DNA of 64,000 bases from Asaia bogorensis (lineage in GTDB: Bacteria; Pseudomonadota; Alphaproteobacteria; Reyranellales; Reyranellaceae): the NCBI GenBank assembly GCA_945889625.1, contig CAMDCE010000001.1, positions 1 to 64,000 on the forward strand. Direction: 5' to 3'. How positions within the stretch are numbered: position 1 is the stretch's first letter; each line of letters opens with the position of its first letter. This document shows positions 57,100 to 64,000 of the stretch, piece by piece. A program made the translations under genes and the position numbers. The notes beneath the pieces were generated by a model. The model made no database searches, was not told the origin of the DNA, and worked only from the letters and a program-made list of their open reading frames with translations.

Positions 57100-57651
57100 T
57101 TAAATGTAGCGAACCTTGACGATCTCGAGTTCCTCCACGCCGGCCGGCGTGCGCAGCTTTACCACGTCGCCTTGCTCGGCGCGCAGCAGCGCCTTGGCGA
57201 TGGGCGAGATCCAGCTGACATGGCCCTTCTCGAGATCGACCTCGTCGACGCCGACGATCTTGACCGTGCGTTCCTCGTCCCGGGCGTTGGCCGTCGTCAC
57301 GGTGGCGCCAAAGAACACCTGGTCGGTCTTGGCGCGCCTGGCCGGGTCGACCACCTCGGCATTGGCCAGCCGCTTGCTGAGATAGCGCACGCGGCGGTCG
57401 ATCTCGCGCAGGCGCTTCTTGCCGTAGATGTAGTCGCCGTTCTCCGAGCGGTCGCCGTTGCCGGCCGCCCAGGTCACGACCTTCACCACGTCCGGCCGCT
57501 CCTTGCGCATGAGCTGGTTCAGCTCCTCGCGCAAGCGCTCGAAGCCTTGGGGAGTCATGTAGTTCTTGGCGGTCGCCGGCAGTCCGCCCATCTCCTCGGG
57601 CAGATCGTCCTCGTCGTCGCCGTCGCTTTCCTTGGTGAAGGCCTTGCTCAT
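57100..57651 (-). CDS. greB: Transcription elongation factor GreB
   Basis: A 183-residue Gre factor that stimulates cleavage of backtracked RNA by RNA polymerase. NGDRSENGDYIYGKKRLREI (residues 65-84) is the GreB coiled-coil tip, with the catalytic acids Asp67 and Glu70; GVDEVDLEKGHVSWISPIAK is the C-terminal domain. An acidic N-terminal extension of about 25 residues (ESDGDDEDDLPEE) precedes the coiled coil. It is divergent from ureD with only 28 bp between start codons, so the urease promoter must overlap its 5' region. Confidence 0.92.
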   Translation of the reverse strand: MSKAFTKESDGDDEDDLPEEMGGLPATAKNYMTPQGFERLREELNQLMRKERPDVVKVVTWAAGNGDRSENGDYIYGKKRLREIDRRVRYLSKRLANAEVVDPARRAKTDQVFFGATVTTANARDEERTVKIVGVDEVDLEKGHVSWISPIAKALLRAEQGDVVKLRTPAGVEELEIVKVRYI

Positions 57652-57679
57652 TTCAGCGCCTAATCTATCAGTGAGGCCG

Positions 57680-58495
57680 ATGAAGACCAGCTCTCCCCGC
57701 CTGCAGCGCGCCTCCGGCGAGAGCCGTGTGTCGTTTGCCGTGCGGGACGGGCAGACGCGATTGGCCGATCTTTATCAACGCGATCCCTGCCGGGTTTTGT
57801 TCCCAGATTCGGAGCCGGGCGCGCCGCCACAGGCCGTGCTGGTGACCACCTCGGGCGGTGTTGCCGGCGGCGACAGCCTCAAGATGGAGGTCGAAGTGGG
57901 TTTCGGCGCCCACGCGGTGGTGGCCACGCAGGCAGCCGAGAAGATCTATCGCGCCGCGCCCGGCAGCGAGCCCTGCCTGATCGATGTCGGCGTGACGGTG
58001 GGCGAGGGCGCCGTGCTCGATTGGCTGCCGCAGGAGACGATCGTGTTCCAGGGGTCGCGACTGAAGCGCCGCACCGTGGCGCATGTCGCGCCGGGCGGAG
58101 CGTTGCTGGCCTGCGAGATGGTGGTGCTGGGCCGCGCCGCCTCGGGCGAGCGTTTCGTTTCGGGGCTGCTGCTCGACTCCTGGTCGGTGCGCCGCGGTGG
58201 GCGGCTAGTCTGGACCGACACCTTGCGCGTCGAAGGCGAGACGCCGGATGGCGCGGGCTTCGGTACGGCCAACGCGCTCGCCACCGTGATCGGCGTCTGG
58301 AACGAGCCTCAAGCGCATTTCGAGAGAGCCCGCGCGCTGCTCGAAGAAGCGGGTGACGTGCGGGCCGGCGTGACCTTGGTGAACGGCGTTCTGGTGGCCC
58401 GGCTGCTGGGTGAAGCGACCCTCGTGCGTGCCGCGGCCATCGGCTTTCTCACCGCTTTTCGCGGCCAACGACTGCCGCGCGTTTGGCATGTTTGA
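57680..58495 (+). CDS. ureD: Urease accessory protein UreD
   Basis: A 271-residue UreD, the scaffold that binds apo-urease with UreF and UreG during nickel insertion. TTSGGVAGGDSLKMEVEVG near residues 62-80 and EKIYRAAPGS near 93-102 are the conserved blocks; FQGSRLKRRTVAHV and WVDTLR-like WTDTLRVEG follow. The ATG at 57680 is chosen over a longer frame from 57566 that overlaps greB. First gene of the urease operon, 67 bp upstream of ureA. Confidence 0.93.
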   Translation: MKTSSPRLQRASGESRVSFAVRDGQTRLADLYQRDPCRVLFPDSEPGAPPQAVLVTTSGGVAGGDSLKMEVEVGFGAHAVVATQAAEKIYRAAPGSEPCLIDVGVTVGEGAVLDWLPQETIVFQGSRLKRRTVAHVAPGGALLACEMVVLGRAASGERFVSGLLLDSWSVRRGGRLVWTDTLRVEGETPDGAGFGTANALATVIGVWNEPQAHFERARALLEEAGDVRAGVTLVNGVLVARLLGEATLVRAAAIGFLTAFRGQRLPRVWHV

Positions 58496-58505
58496 TGCTG
58501 GCAGC

Positions 58506-58533
58506 TTTGATACCGATGAAGGGACGCTATAGT
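58506..58533 (+). promoter_or_regulatory. Candidate sigma-70 promoter before ureA
   Basis: TTTGAT (58506-58511), 16 bases, TATAGT (58528-58533), in the 67-bp gap between ureD and ureA, the only non-overlapping gap of the operon's first half. It could provide extra structural-gene transcripts. The -35 is weak. Confidence 0.4.
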
Positions 58534-58562
58534 CGGAACAACCGGCAGGGGGAACGCGGGCA

Positions 58563-58865
58563 ATGAATCTGACGCCTCGGGAAAAGGACAAGCTTCTGGT
58601 CGCCATGGCCGCCAACGTGGCGCGTCGCCGGCTGGAGCGCGGCGTGAAGCTCAACCATCCGGAAGCAGTGGCGCTGATCACCGACTTCGTCGTCGAGGGC
58701 GCGCGCGATGGCCGCTCGGTGGCCGAGCTGATGCGCGACGGCGGCACGGTGATCCGCCGCGAGCAGGTGATGGAGGGCGTGGCCGACATGATTCACGACA
58801 TCCAGGTCGAAGCCACCTTTCCCGACGGCACCAAGCTCGTCACCGTCCACAACCCGATCCGCTGA
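58563..58865 (+). CDS. ureA: Urease gamma subunit
   Basis: A 100-residue UreA with the standard start [22 protein letters not shown] and the conserved [20 protein letters not shown]. Length and all blocks are typical. It forms the (alpha-beta-gamma)3 urease with the fused beta-alpha chain encoded 11 bp downstream. GGGGGAACGCGGGCA lies before the ATG. Confidence 0.97.
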   Translation: MNLTPREKDKLLVAMAANVARRRLERGVKLNHPEAVALITDFVVEGARDGRSVAELMRDGGTVIRREQVMEGVADMIHDIQVEATFPDGTKLVTVHNPIR

Positions 58866-58876
58866 GGAGCACCGCG

Positions 58877-60928
<2,052 letters not shown>

Positions 60929-60930
60929 TC

Positions 60931-61419
60931 ATGAAGCGCGCCCTCGATGTCGTCCGCGCCGGCCGCTGGCCGGTCGCTGAGCGGGTCGACACGGTCACCC
61001 TGTTGTTCGACGACCGCTATCGACGGCGCCTCAGGATGCTGGGCGATGGCGGCCTCGATTTTCTGCTCGATCTCGCCGAACCCCTGGTGCTGCACACGGG
61101 CGACGGACTCAGGCTGGAAGAGGGCGGCTTCGTCGAGGTGAAGGCAGCCGAGGAAGATCTGGTCGAGGTCCGCGGGCGTGACGCGGCATCGTTCGCACGC
61201 GTCGCCTGGCATCTCGGTAACCGCCACCTGCCGGCGCAGATCGACAGCGACCGTATCCTGATCCGCGACGATCATGTGATCGTCGACATGCTGAAGGGCC
61301 TGGGTGCCGAGGTGCGCAAGGTGCGCGTGCCCTTTGACCCCGAGGGTGGCGCGTACGGCCAGCACAATCACGATGTCGGCCATCACCACGGCGCGCTGCA
61401 CGGCGAGCGCCATGACTAG
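60931..61419 (+). CDS. ureE: Urease accessory nickel metallochaperone UreE
   Basis: A 162-residue UreE with the N-terminal peptide-binding domain, the metal-binding C-terminal domain (WHLGNRHLPAQ and RDDHVIVDMLKGLGA) and a His-rich tail from residue 143 holding seven histidines (HNHDVGHHHGALH), suited to store nickel and deliver it to UreG. The ATG at 60931 comes two bases after the ureBC stop; the long frame upstream is an overlap artefact. Its stop overlaps ureF by eight bases. Confidence 0.94.
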   Translation: MKRALDVVRAGRWPVAERVDTVTLLFDDRYRRRLRMLGDGGLDFLLDLAEPLVLHTGDGLRLEEGGFVEVKAAEEDLVEVRGRDAASFARVAWHLGNRHLPAQIDSDRILIRDDHVIVDMLKGLGAEVRKVRVPFDPEGGAYGQHNHDVGHHHGALHGERHD

Positions 61420-62107
61420 CCCAACGGCGGTTGACCCGCTCTATCGCCTGCTCGCCTGGCTGTCGCCGGCCTACCCGATCGGCGCCTTCAGCTATAGCCA
61501 CGGCGTGGAGACGGCGGTCGAGGCGGGCTTCATTAAGGATCGCATCTCGCTGATCGCCTGGCTCGAGACGGTGCTGCAGGACGGCACCGGCCGGGTCGAC
61601 GCAGCCTTGTTCGCAGCGGCCTGGCGCGCCGCTACGGCCGGGGACTGGCCGGCATTCGACGTCATCGCCGAGCGTGCGGCCGCCTGGCGCGGGACCTCGG
61701 AAATGGCGCTCGAATCGCGCCAGCAGGGCAGCTCGTTTCTCTCGATCACCCGCACTGCCTGGCCGCACCCCTCGCTCGCCGCCGCGCACGAACGGCTGGG
61801 TGGGGAACTGGCGTTACCGGTGGCCGTGGCGCTTGCCGCCGCCACGCACGGGATCGCCCTGGTGGCAGCGCTCGGCGGCTACCTGCACGCCTTCACCGCC
61901 AACCTGATCTCGGCTGCCGTGCGCACAGTGCCGCTCGGCCAAAGCGATGGCCAGCTGGCGTTGGCGGGATTGGAAGGGGCGGTCCGGCGGACGGCCGAGG
62001 CGGCGCTCGCCGTCGAAACGCTCGATGAGGTTGGCACGGCGACGCCGCTGCTCGACTGGTGCTCGCTCAGCCATGAGACGCAATACACAAGGTTGTTTCG
62101 CTCATGA
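61412..62107 (+). CDS. ureF: Urease accessory protein UreF
   Basis: A 231-residue, all-helical UreF that bridges UreD and UreG in the activation complex. LLAWLSPAYPIGAFSYSHGVE at about 12-32 is the family signature and RQQGSSFL near 108-115 the second. The ATG at 61412 lies inside the ureE stop region; upstream frame extension is rejected. It overlaps the DUF3995-type gene by four bases (ATGA). Confidence 0.94.
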   Translation: MTSPTAVDPLYRLLAWLSPAYPIGAFSYSHGVETAVEAGFIKDRISLIAWLETVLQDGTGRVDAALFAAAWRAATAGDWPAFDVIAERAAAWRGTSEMALESRQQGSSFLSITRTAWPHPSLAAAHERLGGELALPVAVALAAATHGIALVAALGGYLHAFTANLISAAVRTVPLGQSDGQLALAGLEGAVRRTAEAALAVETLDEVGTATPLLDWCSLSHETQYTRLFRS

Positions 62108-62523
62108 CCCTTCCCATCGTGCTCTCACTGGTCGCGGTGCTGATCGCTTCAGCGCATGCCTGGTGGGGACTGGGCGGGATCTGGCCGGCGGCCAGCGAGG
62201 CCGTACTGGCGCGGACGGTGATCGGCGACGGGCGGGTTCGCATGCCGCCGCCGTGGTCGTGCTTCGCCGTCGCCGTGGCGCTGGCCTTCGTCGCAGCTTG
62301 GCCGTGGGTGGTCTTGGCCTGGCCGCAAAGCCGGCTCGTACTGATCGGATCCGTGGTGATTGGTGCGATCTTCTTCATCCGCGGGACGGCCGGCTACAGC
62401 GCGCGCTGGCGCGCGCATTTCACCGCCGAGCCGTTTCGCACGCGTGACTTCTATCTTTATTCGCCGCTTTGCCTCGCCCTGGGCGTGGGCTTCATCGCGC
62501 TGCTTACCCGGGAGATGCAGTGA
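62104..62523 (+). CDS. DUF3995-type membrane protein inside the urease operon
   Basis: A 139-residue protein with four predicted membrane helices (near 5-25, 50-75, 78-95 and 115-135). [15 protein letters not shown] near residues 18-32 and [13 protein letters not shown] near 94-106 match the DUF3995 pattern. It overlaps ureF (four bases) and ureG (one base), so it is translated with the accessory proteins. DUF3995 proteins have no established function; position suggests a link to urea, ammonia or nickel handling, or simply hitch-hiking. It is not a standard urease gene. Confidence 0.8.
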   Translation: MTLPIVLSLVAVLIASAHAWWGLGGIWPAASEAVLARTVIGDGRVRMPPPWSCFAVAVALAFVAAWPWVVLAWPQSRLVLIGSVVIGAIFFIRGTAGYSARWRAHFTAEPFRTRDFYLYSPLCLALGVGFIALLTREMQ

Positions 62524-63140
62524 TGGATTTGCGCGGCCCCTTGCGTGTCGGTGTCGGCGGTCCGGTCGGTTCGGGCAAGACCGCGCTGGTCGAACGCCTG
62601 TGCAAGAAGATGCGCGATGACTACGACATCGCCGTCGTCACCAACGACATCTACACCAAGGAAGACGCCGAGTTCCTGACGCGCGCTGGCGCGCTGGCGC
62701 CCGAGCGCATCGTTGGCGTCGAGACCGGCGGCTGCCCGCACACCGCGATCCGCGAGGACGCGTCGATCAATCTGGCTGCGGTGGCCGACATCGTGCGCAA
62801 GTGGCCCAAGCTCGATATCGTCTTCGTCGAATCGGGCGGCGACAATCTTGCCGCCACCTTCTCGCCCGAGCTCGCCGATCTTACGATCTATGTCATCGAC
62901 GTCGCGGCGGGCGAGAAGATCCCGCGCAAGGGTGGACCGGGGATCACCCGATCCGACCTGCTGCTGATCAACAAGATCGACCTTGCGCCGATGGTCGGCG
63001 CCAACCTTGACGTCATGGATCGCGACGCGCGCCGGATGCGCGGGTCGCGGCCCTTCCTGTTTTCCAACCTCAAGGAGGACAAGGGGGTCGACGAGGTCGC
63101 CGCCTTCATCGTTCGCCAGGGTGGTCTTCCCACACGCTGA
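62523..63140 (+). CDS. ureG: Urease accessory GTPase UreG
   Basis: A 205-residue SIMIBI GTPase that powers nickel insertion. P-loop GGPVGSGKT at residues 12-20; nickel-binding Cys71-Pro-His73 (GGCPHTAI); [17 protein letters not shown] and NKIDLAP (guanine specificity) complete the set. The ATG at 62523 shares one base with the preceding stop (TGATG). Followed 24 bp later by a HupE/UreJ-type gene. Confidence 0.96.
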   Translation: MDLRGPLRVGVGGPVGSGKTALVERLCKKMRDDYDIAVVTNDIYTKEDAEFLTRAGALAPERIVGVETGGCPHTAIREDASINLAAVADIVRKWPKLDIVFVESGGDNLAATFSPELADLTIYVIDVAAGEKIPRKGGPGITRSDLLLINKIDLAPMVGANLDVMDRDARRMRGSRPFLFSNLKEDKGVDEVAAFIVRQGGLPTR

Positions 63141-63164
63141 TGTTCTGCGCTAAAGGTGCTTCCC

Positions 63165-63734
63165 ATGCTTCGCACGATTTTCCTGACAGTCCTGTTGCTC
63201 GGTATCGCCGGTCCAGCCATGGCCCATTCCGGCGACGGCATTTCGGGATTTTTGCATCCCTTCACCGGCTACGATCATCTCCTGGCCATGGTCGGCGCCG
63301 GCATGTGGGCGGCGCTCCTGGCTATGCGCCGGCCGGCGGCTGCTTTTTTCGTGCCGGCCACCTTCATGGCGATGATGGCCACCGGGGCAGCTGCCGGATT
63401 CGCGGGCATAAAAGTGCCTCTTGCCGAGGCGGGCGTCATGGCCTCGGTGTTCATGCTGGGCGGCCTTGTCATGGCTGCAGTTCGAGTACCCATCGTTACG
63501 GCAATGGTTGTGGTCGGCTGGTTTGCCATCCTTCACGGCTATGCCCATTCCCTCGAGGCCACGGGGGACGACCCCGGCCGCTATATACTGGGCTTTCTGG
63601 CGGCCACGGCCCTGCTCCATGCGGTCGGGCTGGGACTCGGCTGGGTTGCACAGCGCTTCGTCGGCGATATGGGATTGCGGGCGCTTGGAGCCATGATTTT
63701 GGCCGGCGGCGCCTTGGTCCTGGCCGCGAACTAG
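63165..63734 (+). CDS. ureJ: HupE/UreJ family protein (probable nickel permease)
   Basis: A 189-residue membrane protein with a cleavable signal (ends AMAHSG near residue 21) and about six helices. HPFTGYDHLLAMV near residues 31-43 is the HupE/UreJ motif; the His and Asp residues are needed for nickel transport in characterised members, and mature HupE-type proteins begin with His, as here (HSGDG). AAAGG lies eight bases before the ATG at 63165. Last gene of the urease operon; it would bring nickel for UreE and UreG. Confidence 0.9.
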   Translation: MLRTIFLTVLLLGIAGPAMAHSGDGISGFLHPFTGYDHLLAMVGAGMWAALLAMRRPAAAFFVPATFMAMMATGAAAGFAGIKVPLAEAGVMASVFMLGGLVMAAVRVPIVTAMVVVGWFAILHGYAHSLEATGDDPGRYILGFLAATALLHAVGLGLGWVAQRFVGDMGLRALGAMILAGGALVLAAN

Positions 63735-63762
63735 GCTTTCTCCAAAGCACTCACAGGCGGTT

Positions 63763-63778
63763 TGGCACGACTTTCGCT
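63763..63778 (+). promoter_or_regulatory. Sigma-54 (RpoN) promoter of the urt operon
   Basis: TGGCAC (63763-63768), five bases, TCGCT (63774-63778), preceded by TT. It matches the -24/-12 consensus except for one base in TTGC. The GC at -12 lies about 50 bases before the urtA ATG. Nitrogen control of urea uptake through RpoN and NtrC is established in other bacteria, supporting it. Confidence 0.7.
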
Positions 63779-63826
63779 TTCATTCGTTCCGGCGGGGGGT
63801 TTCCGTCGCAGAACAAGGAGAGCGGG

Positions 63827-64000
63827 ATGAAATTGGGACAAATCGTGTGGACGGGTCTCGTTGCGGCCGGCCTGGTGGCCAGTGCCGCGACCGGAGCGTT
63901 CGCCCAGGCAGGGCCGATCAAGGTCGGCATTCTGCATTCGCTGTCGGGCACGATGGCGATCAGCGAGACGACCCTGAAGGACGTCATGCTGATGCTCATC
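63827..64000 (+). CDS. urtA: Urea ABC transporter substrate-binding protein, N-terminal part
   Basis: The first 58 codons, cut by the right edge. A signal peptide MKLGQIVWTGLVAAGLVASA ending at AFAQ is followed by GPIKVGILHSLSGTMAISET, which is the hallmark beginning of mature UrtA. AAGGAGA precedes the ATG. UrtA binds urea in the periplasm for the UrtBCDE transporter, expected just beyond the window. Its position behind the urease operon joins urea import to hydrolysis. Confidence 0.9.
   Translation, partial: MKLGQIVWTGLVAAGLVASAATGAFAQAGPIKVGILHSLSGTMAISETTLKDVMLMLI

Overview
The window is a GC-rich chromosomal segment, most likely from a free-living, metabolically versatile alphaproteobacterium (Hyphomicrobiales or Rhodospirillales type). 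The grounds are gene content (Bug/TctC-type binding protein, single-domain response regulators, pcaHGB, GreB, several SDR and acyl-CoA dehydrogenase genes) and a dense set of palindromic intergenic repeats like those of rhizobia and their relatives. No rRNA gene is present, so the genus cannot be fixed.

Layout. 0-9.9 kb: catabolic genes, namely an RraA-type aldolase, a sugar-acid dehydratase, a GFA-type protein, an SDR, a two-subunit molybdenum hydroxylase, an EamA exporter and an N-acyl-amino-acid amidohydrolase. 10-16 kb: an RhlE-type RNA helicase, beta-oxidation-type genes and a nitronate monooxygenase. 16.2-18.7 kb: a small prophage scar, made of the 3' half of tRNA-Thr followed by two phage genes (a winged-helix protein and terminase large subunit). 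18.9-25 kb: two single-domain response regulators, a lipoprotein, a LysE exporter and a pair of acyl-CoA dehydrogenases. 25-30.9 kb: a tripartite tricarboxylate transporter, an SDR and a luciferase-like monooxygenase. 30.9-34.2 kb: a single-chain biotin-dependent acyl-CoA carboxylase. 34-40.5 kb: an orphan oligopeptide-type binding protein, a TauD dioxygenase, a 2-hydroxyacid oxidase and an SDR.

40.5-51.6 kb looks like a nitrogen-scavenging locus: allophanate hydrolase (AtzF) divergent from a five-gene dipeptide/ureide-type ABC transporter, followed in the same direction by AtzG-AtzE-AtzH-like genes and a 2-hydroxyacid dehydrogenase. A consensus-quality sigma-54 promoter precedes the transporter. 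53-55.7 kb carries protocatechuate dioxygenase (pcaHG) and pcaB. 57.7-63.7 kb is a complete urease operon, ureD-A-(BC fusion)-E-F-DUF3995-G-hupE/ureJ, followed by the start of urtA (urea ABC transporter) behind a second sigma-54 promoter. The last 24 kb thus combines uptake and hydrolysis of urea and urea-like compounds under apparent nitrogen control.

The most interesting points are: (i) a CTAG-bounded, two-hairpin element whose second hairpin covaries between copies and which lies, in the same orientation and at the same 9-nt distance, just before the start codons of two unrelated genes; (ii) an in-frame UreB-UreC fusion with every active-site residue kept; (iii) the sigma-54-linked AtzF/ABC/AtzGEH/urease/urt arrangement; (iv) several families of intergenic palindromes, one copy of which sits between the binding-protein and permease genes of the ABC operon and another of which encodes the C-terminus of an ATPase.
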